Shown: positions 21,404 through 31,593 of the stretch, piece by piece
Layout of the letters: every line of letters starts with the position of its first letter
Numbering within the stretch: position 1 is the first letter of the stretch
Origin: Tetragonia tetragonoides
Taxonomy: Eukaryota; Streptophyta; Magnoliopsida; Caryophyllales; Aizoaceae
Direction: 5' to 3'
Length of the DNA stretch: 64,000 bases
Assembly (NCBI GenBank): GCA_038025085.1
Contig: CM076153.1
Coordinates: 4,154,001-4,218,000 of the forward strand
Notes under the pieces: model-generated
The model's database searches: none
Told to the model about the DNA's origin: nothing
What the model saw: the letters and a program-made list of their open reading frames with translations, nothing else
Program-made: the position numbers and the translations under genes

Positions 21404-22405
21404 ATGGCTGGTTTTGGAGCACTACCCCAAGAAGCCGTAGGATTTCTATTTCATCCTACCGATGTCGAATTGGTTGATTACTTCCTAAAGAGATATGTTC
21501 AAAACGCCTCGCAATCGTTCTACCCGGACATCCATGAAACAAGAATCTACGAGAAGCATCCGTCGAAGATTTTCAAGGAGAGTGGAGGAGATACGACTTG
21601 GGAAGAAGGAGAAGATATAGAAGAAGGTACCAAGAAGTGTTACTTCCTTACACCCTTAATGAAGAACTCATCAAAAAAGGAGGGGAAGAGGTGTTCTCGT
21701 TCGATCGAGAATTGTGGAACTTGGAAAGGTGAGAGCAATAGGGAAATAGTAGCTCGATATCCTGGAGAAAAGGCTAGAGTTGTTGGATTCAGAAAGTATT
21801 TCAAATTCATGGCTGATAAGAAAAATAATGACAACAAGAATAACGACTATGAATGGCTTATGCATGAGTACACTCACTTAGACTGTGATGGAACGGCTTT
21901 GTGCCGTATAACTAGAAAAGTGGTGAGCAAGAAGAGAACAATAGTAATAACATCAGATGATGATGGCCGTAAACGCAGCAAATTCGACGACGTAGCTTCG
22001 AGCAAGAACATCAATGGTGTTAATGGTGATCATATTCATCAACAACCTGAAGAAGTACTAGTCAATAAGGAGGATGACACAATGTACATTAACTACTTAG
22101 AAGATGCACTCGGTGGTAGTTTTGATGATGATCATCACGTTCATCAACCAGAAGAATTAGTCAATAAGGAGCCAATAAGTGGTGGTGTTAATATGGACTT
22201 ACCACCATTACCAAATACTACTATGGTGGATCAACCTGCTGTGATGAATATGGGTGAGCCTATAGCTAGCTTTGAACACGAAACAACGTTCGGCGAGGAC
22301 TTAGATATTGTGATCCATGATATGAAAATGGAAGATGTAATCGGTCTTATTAATTTCAATGTCGGCGACCACCAAGAAGCAGAAGCAGAGTTGTTTCTAT
22401 GGTGA
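21404..22405 (+). CDS. Divergent NAC-domain protein (copy B)
   Basis: Intact, intronless, 333 residues, related to the minus-strand copy. NAC blocks: FHPTDVELVDYFLKRYV (A), YEKHPSKIFKESGG (B), KCYFLTPLMKNSS with NCGTWKGE (C), VVGFRKYFKF and YEWLMHEYTHL (D), ALCRITRKVV (E). Typical NAC genes carry one or two introns in this region; none is seen here. A basic KKRT/GRKRSK patch near residues 183-197 could serve nuclear import. The tail is acidic, with EPISGGV, DLPPLPNTTMVDQP, GEPIASFE and ETTFGEDLD. It lacks the tandem DHQDYFE module of copy A. The 3' UTR holds AATAAA-type signals near 22699 and is homologous to that of copy A. No specific target or process is inferred. Confidence 0.85.
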   Translation: MAGFGALPQEAVGFLFHPTDVELVDYFLKRYVQNASQSFYPDIHETRIYEKHPSKIFKESGGDTTWEEGEDIEEGTKKCYFLTPLMKNSSKKEGKRCSRSIENCGTWKGESNREIVARYPGEKARVVGFRKYFKFMADKKNNDNKNNDYEWLMHEYTHLDCDGTALCRITRKVVSKKRTIVITSDDDGRKRSKFDDVASSKNINGVNGDHIHQQPEEVLVNKEDDTMYINYLEDALGGSFDDDHHVHQPEELVNKEPISGGVNMDLPPLPNTTMVDQPAVMNMGEPIASFEHETTFGEDLDIVIHDMKMEDVIGLINFNVGDHQEAEAELFLW

Positions 22406-23242
22406 TCCGTCGCCGTTGGCATGCATCCCAGATGATGGACAGCAACCGATATGGTCTAGCAGAACAAGGGATTAGTATAGGGATATGAGTTTTATTTGTA
22501 GCTTTGTTTTCAATGTTGTAATTTTTCTTGTGTGTTTTGTATCTTTATTATTTAGCCTTGTTCTAGCAGATGATTGAATCGTTGTTGTGTTCAACCCTTC
22601 CTAGAAGGTGGGGATACAACAATGTATGATGCTTATGATGAACAAGTGCTTAGACATTCTTTTGTAATCCTCGTCTTCTTGTTTGAAGACTGATTTATTA
22701 ATAAAATGAGAAAGCTTAGTGATCAAAAATATGTTGTTGGATAATTTGATTGATTATTAATAGAAGTATCATGCTTATATATGTAAGAAGTTACTTAGCA
22801 TGCTTGAGTAATTAATGTTATTAAGTTAGTGCTTATATTTGGAATACTGTGCGTAATATTGAAAGTGTAGATTACATTGCGTACATGATAACATGAGAGT
22901 AAGCTTCAGTTGAAGCGGGAACAAAACAACTATCATGCACTATGCTTCAATACTTCAGTTTATCAAAGCACGAGAGTACGAGAATACGAGAGCTCCGGTA
23001 TATCAACAGCTAGTTGCTTGTATATTAAATCTTGCAATGGCATCTGTTCCCTGAACAGTAGTTTGAGGTACTTCAATTCATAGCATTTGCAATAAGACAA
23101 TGGTTGGGGGTGTTTCCAATCAAAGGTTTCCTTGGCCGTGAGCAAAGATAGCACTGCCCTTTGTCATCTCGTGTGGGGGGTAGAGGGGCCGTAGTATGGA
23201 GGACTAGCGACACAGGCAGAGCAGCATCTTGACATCCTCATC

Positions 23243-25576
23243 TCATCTCACAGTGGAGTATGTCACAAACTCAGCAGAGGTGAACTGAAATGGTTGATGC
23301 GGAATAGGATTCCTGTTCCAGATCATAGCCAATCATTTAGCGAGAAACCAAGCAACAAGTAAGAAAACACCGACAAAATCAAATAGCATGGTAACATACG
23401 ATCGGGGTCCATAAACTTTGATCTGGCGAACATGGGTATCTCTCCCATTAAGGTGATTTGACAAAACAGCGATCTGTAGCATGAAAGTATTAACAAAAGT
23501 TTCCCTGCCAAATAATAGAAGACTTGTCAGTAACAGTAACTGGCTCATCGCGAATGGTGAACAGACCTATACAATTTTAAGACAACTAGTTTCACAGACA
23601 ATAGAAAAGTTCCAATTCCAGAAGAGATACACCCTGGTATCTTTGATATACTCTTTGCTCCAGTGATACTAATATACTATTGCTTGGAGTCTTTGATGCT
23701 TCTTCTGTTTCCTTCTGTTGAAGAAATATGAAACGGACATACAGACTGACATCAATGAACAAGGCATGGATAGTTTCTATGTGGTTGAAAAAATGATTTC
23801 AATGAGGCAAAGTTTTGGGGTACTGTAGGATATGTACAAAAATTGTTTGTACGGAAATGTCAGATCAATGACGAACGAAATCAAGAACTTTTACACATCT
23901 ATCGCCAGGTGCAGAAAGTATGTTTCCTTTACAACCTCCACTCCACCCATTGAGTGATAGTAATACACCCATGCATCATCCCAACATGAATTCTATGCTA
24001 GATTACTACTTCCGCAGAACCACAGGAGTTAGACACTTAGACCAGTAGCCTCTCAGCTACCTCTATCTTTGTTCTTTATTCACGCTTCTGTGTTTTTCAT
24101 GTAATTCATTCAAGTATCAGGTCATACACTCGCAAAGTCAAGATGTATGGGCTTACTTAATTATGTTTCACGTGATGTAGTATCAACAACCAGAAACTCC
24201 AGCAACCATTATATATTCATATCTATGTTAAAAGGTAATGTCAAAACCTAGCAACAACAACTTAAGACAGGACATTTTCTTTGAGCAACCAAGACCAATA
24301 AACATCCTTGTTTGAGACTGGTTACCACCAGAAAAGAAGCAAATATGAGTCATGGAACAAAATATTCGAAGTGCCTTACCTTGGATCATTTCCAGATAAT
24401 GATATGTACACCCAACCAGCTGGCTTGACAAGTTCCACTGTCTTTATTTCCTACATATGTGAAAAGAAAAAGGCTGGAATGAACGGCATTAAACATATAA
24501 AGTGACAGTAGGAAGAAGTTGCATGATGCAGAGTGCCACAGCCACAAACAAATTCTACTTGTGCTTAGCTAGGAACGTCCTGGTCTGAATATTTACCATA
24601 ATGTCTGAAGAACTGGCTTTATTTATGTCTTTGATAACTTTTGAATACTTTTTGGGCTTAGTTTACAGTTGCATAGAAAGTCATAAATAATCAGCACAAC
24701 ATAGATCATATTCATCATAAGCATCAAAAAATTTGACTTAGGGTTCTTGAGTCTAAAAGAGCCAAAATTCAAAGTACCCCACAAAATCTCATCTAACTAC
24801 AAAATACACAATAGAAATATTTAACAGGCTCTCTACAAAAAATTATAATTATCACATGGTTTCACTGCGGATAATTTTTTTTGTTATTTCATCTTTTTTG
24901 GGTCCCAATTAGGAATACAATGGGAAAATTTAGGGTTCTTGAGTCTAAAAGAGTCAAAATTTATAAATTTCACCTAACTGCAAAATCAACAAAAATAAAA
25001 TAAAATTTAACAGGCTCTCTAATTTCCAGAAAATTACCTTGACATTATGAAATCCATCACCAGCTCGAATAGAGATTTTGCTGGGCGTGTAACTCTCGTC
25101 AAGCTTGAAATCAACATACAGCACAATTAACTACAATCAAGAAGAAAAGTTCCAATCAACAATCAGCCACAAATAGCACCAGAATAACAAGAAAATAACG
25201 AATGAAATCCATAGTATAAAGTTTTTTTTTTGGGGTGAATTACTTGTAATTTGACTTTCTTCTGGAATTGAATGTTTATGAGATGAGGTTGTGCTCCATC
25301 AGATCTGCAAAATCATAAAATAAGTTAAAACCCTAGAAATTTAGTTCATTCCATAAGAGAGAGAGAGAGAGAGAGAGAGATATGGAAACTGAACTGCCAA
25401 TAAGTGTCGAAATTATCGTCACGAAGACATTGAACGCCATTGCCAGGTTTACAAGAACTAACACTCCAAGCAGCGTTTTTGGTCAATTCTCTAAGGTCAC
25501 CATCAACAATGAGATGTTTGGTACCACCAATGAGTTTTCCTTCATCTTCACCCTCAGATGATTCAGTTGTTGCCAT
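23243..25576 (-). CDS. APC10: Anaphase-promoting complex subunit 10 (APC10/DOC1)
   Basis: Processivity factor of the APC/C ubiquitin ligase that helps bind D-box substrates. Exons (minus): 25395-25576, 25244-25304, 25038-25130, 24380-24450, 23400-23504, 23243-23312, all GT-AG, joining in frame to 193 residues, the normal plant length. The DOC jelly-roll domain is complete: [20 protein letters not shown] with [63 protein letters not shown] and [11 protein letters not shown], ending [10 protein letters not shown] and YSTVR. The family usually ends in Ile-Arg, which docks on TPR subunits; here the last two residues are Val-Arg. The first ATG matches the plant N-terminus (MATTESSEG). Introns are 70 to about 1,070 bases long. 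One contains a tandem duplication and one a GA microsatellite. Confidence 0.97.
24741..25032. repeat. Duplicated segment within APC10 intron 3
   Basis: About 100 bases are repeated: 24741-24845 and 24929-25032 both run from TTAGGGTTCTTGAGTCTAAA through CTAACT(A/G)CAAAAT to TTTAACAGGCTCTCTA. The second copy reaches to within about six bases of the exon 3 donor. Confidence 0.8.
25356..25382. repeat. GA/CT dinucleotide microsatellite
   Basis: Thirteen GA units just inside intron 1 of APC10 (CT on the gene strand). Confidence 0.9.
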
Positions 25577-26054
25577 TTTGATATTTCCAGGTTCGTTGCT
25601 GTGTTTAAGTTTACCAATTTGAATTGCTCACTTTGGTTTACTAACAAACAAGGGCTTTGGTCTATGAACACTATTGGGCCAAATCTAATTTTCCCCATAT
25701 GGACGTTGGGCTCAAACTGAAAGTCATATTGGAGTAAGGGCCAAGCACCAATCTATCTTCATCACATCACGTTCGAACGGAAAACTGGGCCATAGCCATT
25801 CTTTTTTTTTTTCTTTTGATTTTCTGGGCCAGCCATTCATATTTGATATTTAAGAAACGATTTTAACCCTTTATTAACAAATTTGAGAATACTCATGTTA
25901 CTCAGTTCTTCTGCCAATGTTATAATTATAGTAGATAATAGATCGAAATGAACTAAGTACATCAAAAATTTATTGTATAAAATCTGGATGGCATGTCCTA
26001 GCAAGAGCCATGTCCTATCGCCCAGCGAGTATCATGTCCCAACGCCCATATTCC

Positions 26055-29000
26055 ATGTCTCATGGGTAAAGTCACAGTTCGGGGACCCGAATGGTCGTCC
26101 CGAAGAACTGGAGTTCCTCTAGGATGACGATAAACCCCCCGAATAAGTTTGGGCAAAATTGAAAATCGAATCCCAGAAAGCTGAAAATCAAAGACTATAA
26201 TCTCACATTTTTGGTGCTTCCGAGCGGCCCCGAAACGAAAGTGTATATTTTCGCACCACATCTCACAAGACATCCTTAGGGAACATAAGAGGTCACCAAC
26301 ATCCGTTATTGGGTCCCTGATAGGCTTGTAAGGGCGGTTTTACGGAACACTAATGTAAGGATCGAAACACCGAAGGCATGGGTGATATCGAAGTTCAGGG
26401 ATCCAAATGCCCCTTTCGGAGCACTGAGTATCCTTTGGGGTCATGATAAACCTCCCCTCAGACATTTTTTAGCAGAAATGACACCCAACCCCCTGAAAGC
26501 CGAAAATGAAGGCTATAATCCACGTTTTTTAGGCTCCCAAGAGGTCCCATAACGAAGGTGTATATTTTCGCACCACATCGTACAGAACACACCTAGCGGA
26601 CATGAGAGGCCCTTGGGGTCGCTTACCCGGTCTCTAATAGGCTTGGAAGGGCGTCTTATGGGACACCAGTGTAAGAGATGGAACACCAAAGGAATGGGTC
26701 ATATCGAAGTTCGGGTATCCGGATGACCCTCCCAAGGCACCGAGGGTCCTCTAGAGTAATGATAGATCCCGCGAAAAAATTTGAGCAAAAATGATTCCCG
26801 AGTCCGGATAGCTGAAAACGAATGCTATTATCCACGTTTTTTGTCTTCCGAGAGGCCTCAGAACTAAAGTGGATATTTTCGCACCACATTTCACGGAACA
26901 CCCTTAGGGGACATGGGAGGCCCTAGGGGTTGCTTATCTGGTCCCTGACAGGCTTGGAAGGGCGTTTTACGGGACACTAGTGTAAGAGTCGGAACACCCA
27001 AGGCATGAGTAATAGCGAAGTTTGGGGATCCGGATGATTATCCAAGAGCACCGAGGGCCTGCTAGGGTCATGAAAGACCTCCTGGAGAAGCTTAGAGAAA
27101 AATGATACCCGAGCCCCAGGAAGTCAAAAATGAAGGCTATAATCCACGTTTTTTGGGCTACCAAGAGGCCCCGTAATGAAGGTGGATATTTTCGCACCTT
27201 ATCGCACGGAACACCCCTAAGGGACATGAGAGGCCCTCGGGGTCACTTACCAGGTCCCTGATAGGCTTGCAAGGGCGTCTTTCTGGGACACTAGTGTAAA
27301 AGCTGGAACACCAAAGGAATCACTGATATTGAAGTTCGGGTATCCGAATGACCCTCTCGGGGCACCGAGGGTCCTTTAAGGTCATGATAGACCCCCCGGA
27401 GAAATTTGGGCAAAAATGACATCCAGGCCCAGAAAGCTGAAAACGAAGGCTATAATCCACGTTTTTGGGCTTCTGAGAGGCCCCGAAACGAAAGTGGATA
27501 TTTTCGCATCACATCGCACGTAACACCCCTAGGGGACATGGGAGGCCCTAGGGGTTGCTTATCTGGTCCCTGACAGGCTTGGAAGGGCGTTTTACGGGAC
27601 ACTAGTGTAAGAGTCGGAACACCCAAGGCATGAGTGATAGCGAAGTTCGGGGATCCGGATGATTATCCAGGAGCACCAAGGGCCGCTAGGGTCATGAAAG
27701 ACCTCTTGGAGAAGTTTAGAGAAAAATGACACCCGAGCCCAAGGAAGTCGAAAATGAAGGCTATAATCCACGTTTTTTGGGCTACCAAGAGGCCCCGTAA
27801 TGAAGGTTGATATTTTCGCACCATATCGCACGAAACACCCCTAAGGGACATCGGAGACCATCGGGGTTACTTACCAGGTCCCCAATAGGCTTGCAAGGGC
27901 GTCTTATGGGACACTAGTGTAAAAGTTAGAACACCAAAGGAATCAGTGATATCGAAGTTCGGGTATCCGAATTACCCTCCCGGGGCACCGAGGGTCCTCT
28001 AAGGTCATGATAGACCCCCCGGAGAAATTTGAGCAAAAATGACATCCGGGCCCGGGAAGCTGAAAACGAAGGCAATAATCCACGTTTTTGGGGCTTCCTA
28101 GAGGCCCCGAAACGAAAGTGGATATTTTCACATCACATCGCACGGAACACCCCTAGGAGACAGGAAGGCCCTCGGGATTACTTATCTGGTCCCTGATAGG
28201 CTTGAAGGGCGTTTTACGGGACACTGGTGTACGAGTCGGAACACCCAAGGCATGTATGATATCGAAGTTCAGGGATCCGGATGATTATCCCTGAGCACCG
28301 GGGGTCCGCTAGTGTCATGATAGACCCCCTGGAGAAGTTTAGGGAAAAATGACATCCGAGCCCCGTGAAGTCGAAAATGAAAGCTATAATCCACGTTTTC
28401 TGAGCTCCGTGTAGGCCCCAAAATAAAGGTGGATATTTTCGCACCATATCGCACGGAACGCCCTTAGGGGACATGGGAGGCCTTCAGGGTCGCTTACCGT
28501 GTCTTTGGGAGGCTTGGAAGAGCGTTTTATGGGACACTAGTGTAAAAGCTGGAACACCAAATGAATCGGTCATATCGAAGTTCGGGTATCCAAATGATCC
28601 TCCTGGGACAACGAGGGTACTTTAAGGTCATGATAGACCCCTCGGAGAAATTTGGGCAAAAATGACATCCGGGCCCGGGAAGCTGAAAACGAACGCTATA
28701 ATCCACGTTTTTTGGGCTTCCGAGAGGCCCCGAAACGGAAGTGGGTATTTTCGCATCACATCGCACTGAACACCCCTAGGGGACTTGAGAGGCCCTCGGG
28801 TTGCTTATCTGGTCCCTGGTAGGCTTGGAAATGCGTTTTACGGGACAATGGTGTAAGAGTCAGAACACCCAAGGCATGGGTGATATCGAAGTTCGGGGAT
28901 GCGGATGATTATCCCGGGGCACCGAGGGTCCGCTAGGGTCATGATAGACCCCCCGGAGAAATTTGGGCAAAAATGACACCCGAGCCCTGGGAAGTCGAAA

Positions 29001-29415
29001 TGAAGGCTATAAATCTCGTTTTTTGAGCTTTCGATAGGCCGCGAAACGAAGGTGGATATATTCGCACCATATCGCACAGAATACCCTTAGGGGACATGGG
29101 AGACCCTCAGGGTCGCTTACCGGGTCTTTGAGGCTTGCAAGGGCGTCTTATGGGACACTAGTGTAAAAGTTGGAAGACCAAAGGAATCGGTTATATCGAA
29201 GTTCGGGTATTCGAATGACCTTTCTGGGGCACCGAGGGTCCTCTAAGGTCATATAGACCCCATGAGAAATTTGGGCAAACATGACACCCGGGCCCGGAAA
29301 GCTGAAAACGAAGGTTATAATCCACGTTTTTTGGGCTTCCGAGAGACCCTAAAATAGAAGTGGATATTTTGGCACCATATTTCCCTAAGAGACATGGGAG
29401 GCCCTATTTTCGCAC
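26055..29415 (+). repeat. 311-bp tandem array 2 with A/B higher-order structure
   Basis: Roughly eleven units, same orientation as array 1. The phase marker falls at 26389, 26705, 27016, 27330, 27641, 27953, 28263, 28576, 28887 and 29197, giving spacings of 310-316. From 26705 onward the units strictly alternate B, A, B, A: type A has GGATCCGGATGATTATCC and AAGTCGAAAATGAAGG; type B has GGTATCC, ATGACC and AGCTGAAAACGAAGG. Like types are 621-625 apart, so the real repeat is a dimer of about 623. The minus-strand open frames of about 80 codons recur because the units recur and show no known domain. Confidence 0.95.
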
Positions 29416-29416
29416 C

Positions 29417-29690
29417 ACCCACACGTTCCCACATACGGCACCACACGCAAGCACGTGTGCCACACGTCATATATGCGTTCAATATTTTATCATTTGACAA
29501 ATGCCCTATCCAGTTCTAATCTCCCTTAAATAAGTTAAGTCAAGGTCCCCCACTAAATCACTATATTGACATCACTCAATTGATTAATTACTCGTATATT
29601 AGTATTAATTAATTACTAGCTTCGAGTCCATTGGTCGCCAGCTTCACATTATCAGGAAGGTATGTTAGTATTCCTCCAGGTGGAGATTCT
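29417..29690 (+). repeat. Second copy of the array right-hand arm
   Basis: Homologous to 14380-14612 (GCAAGCACGTGTGCCACAC, ATGCCCTATCCAGTTCT, AGGAAGGTATGTTAGTAT). It has an extra segment of about 35 bases (around 29620-29655) that the SEC10 copy lacks. Direct contact with array 2 suggests array and arm moved as one unit. Confidence 0.85.
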
Positions 29691-30530
29691 TTCATTCCTC
29701 ATTCTACACTCTTGAGAATATCTGTCATTCCAAAAATATAAACAAAAACCATATTTAACAATAGGTTCTTGCATATGTCTGGACTTAGTATGGACCCTTT
29801 TAAGGGGTGATTCTTACCCTTTAAAGCGGTTATTTTATTTATGGGGTGACTACCCCTACTTGCTCCTTTATATGGACCAAGTTTATTCAACACTTTGGAT
29901 AAATAAATAACACAATTGCATCCTCTGTAGTTTCTCTCTCCTTTCTTTTCTCACTTTTTCTCTCCTCTTCAAATTCTCCAAACCCCAAACACCCCCTATT
30001 TACAAAGCCTGTACCGCAGAGAATCCAAACCCGTTTATTTTTGTTTTTTGGTTGTACTCCCAATTTCTTACATGATGAAGCTGCATTATACAAGTAGTTC
30101 CTATAACGTTATAAAGAACTTATAAGATGTACATATGCCAATTTTTTTGAACTATGTAATTCCTTCAATTTCTTATTTTATTTTGTAATGATTATTTTGT
30201 TTAGTTGTTTTAGTAGTAGGACTATAGGAGTATAAGTTTTGTGGTCGTAGACAATTTTAATATTCTTTATACAGTTACAATGTTACCAAGGAGCATGCAT
30301 TTTGTAGTTATTTTGTACTCCGTAGGAAATAAAGATTTATAAGACGTAAAATGGAATAACCATAAACCTTTCTGACATCAATCATATATATACTGTATTT
30401 CCTTTCATTACAGATAATTCATATGTTACATTCTCCATGTTAAAATGAACGTAAATATCTACTCAACCACATGAAGAGGGAGAGGGATATACATATACTA
30501 GCTAGGACTGCCCATCACATACGTGATACT
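29691..30530. other. Spacer and likely 3' UTR of the first VUP-like gene
   Basis: AT-rich, with T- and CT-rich stretches near 29930-29970 and no family-like open frame. The part next to 30531 is presumably the 3' UTR of the adjoining minus-strand gene. Confidence 0.4.
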
Positions 30531-31593
30531 TCAACTAAGAGAATTTAATAACATAGACATTGGAACTAAGCAAAGTCCTTTTCTCCTTAGTTCTGTCACT
30601 GAGAAACCAATGTCAATGCCTTCTGCAGGCTGCTCTGCAAAATGTCCGTTAACCTGCGTTTGAAACAAACCCACAAGACAACTTGTTCAACATCATACCT
30701 CTATGCATTTAGTCACTTACCACCAAAGACCATAAAACAACTTAACAGAACTATTAAACTGAAAAAGAATTATTATGCGCGTATAATGCTTATCCTAATA
30801 TATATACCTGAGGAAACCTGATAATATGGTCCTTCCCTAGCTGCTCGTTCCGGAAATGCTTCGCTTCATATGTCTGTATATGACATATTTAATCAAAATG
30901 TTGTCAGCATAATGTTCTCTGATCATGTTAAGAGGTGAAGAAATATTAACAGTTCATGACCCTCTACAAAAAACAAAAAAAAAAAAACCCATTAAGACAG
31001 TTCATTGGGATCTTTAGTTACCTGGCAAACAGCTTTACTACCCATTTCATTAGACTTCAAGTACAAATCGTTCAAATCATTAACCTATAAACGGGGAGGA
31101 ACGGAAAATTGTAAGAAATTATCAAGAGAATTGTAAAGATAACCCCAAATATGTAATGACATGTAGCATACAAGAAACCATATCTTTGAAGAAAACACAT
31201 ATGTGAATACATTCTGTGATGAATAGCTAATACCTTAGGGCTGCGAGCAGGTGAACTAGCAGTATCTTCCAACTCCAGGTCAACAAAATTCGGCCTGGTT
31301 TTCCTTCTTTTAGAGATCAACTTGTTGCGGCTTTTATGCAATGACAAGCAGGCTGCTGCGACATGCTCACCATGATTATCATCACCGCGCTTTGTCACAG
31401 CAGACCATGCTGTGTCAGAAACCATTGAGGAGCTTTGGCAACAAGAGGAGGAATCATTTCTTATGTCGTCACCTTTGGCTATGAAGTCTTCAAGGTACAA
31501 TGTCCAGCCACTCTCCTGAGAAAAACTATTGGCTCTCGCTCTAGGAGAGATAGATTTGCTCATGTAATTTGTGGAGTTCATAGAGTCATCCAT
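30531..31593 (-). CDS. VUP1-like (vascular-related unknown) protein, copy a
   Basis: Small plant-specific, probably nuclear protein. Exons (minus): 31234-31593, 31022-31084, 30808-30873, 30531-30653, giving 203 residues in phase-0 exons. Landmarks: WTLYLEDFI at residues 30-38, a Ser-rich stretch at 48-57, basic KRRKTR at 95-100 (possible nuclear signal), LEDTASSP at 108-115 and LRRKGLCLVPMSML near the C-terminus. The second copy at 40.2-41.1 kb has the same motifs in the same order. In Arabidopsis, VUP1-type proteins affect xylem development and growth through hormone signalling; I assign this gene to that family from motif memory, not a search. The ATG at 31593 is chosen over one 24 bases upstream because MDDSM aligns with MEDSM of the paralogue. 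Confidence 0.65.

Larger units (their letters stand above)
17860..22775. repeat. Inverted duplication carrying two NAC-like genes
   Basis: The left arm (about 17860-19802) and right arm (about 21404-22775) are alignable inverted copies separated by about 1.6 kb. Homology covers the coding regions and continues through both 3' UTRs. AAGCATCATACATTGTTGTA at about 17987 matches the reverse complement of the stretch at 22615-22640. CATCTGCTAGAACAAGGC and the ATACTTCTATTAATAATCA end are also mirrored. The 3' ends point outward and the promoters face each other. Confidence 0.85.
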
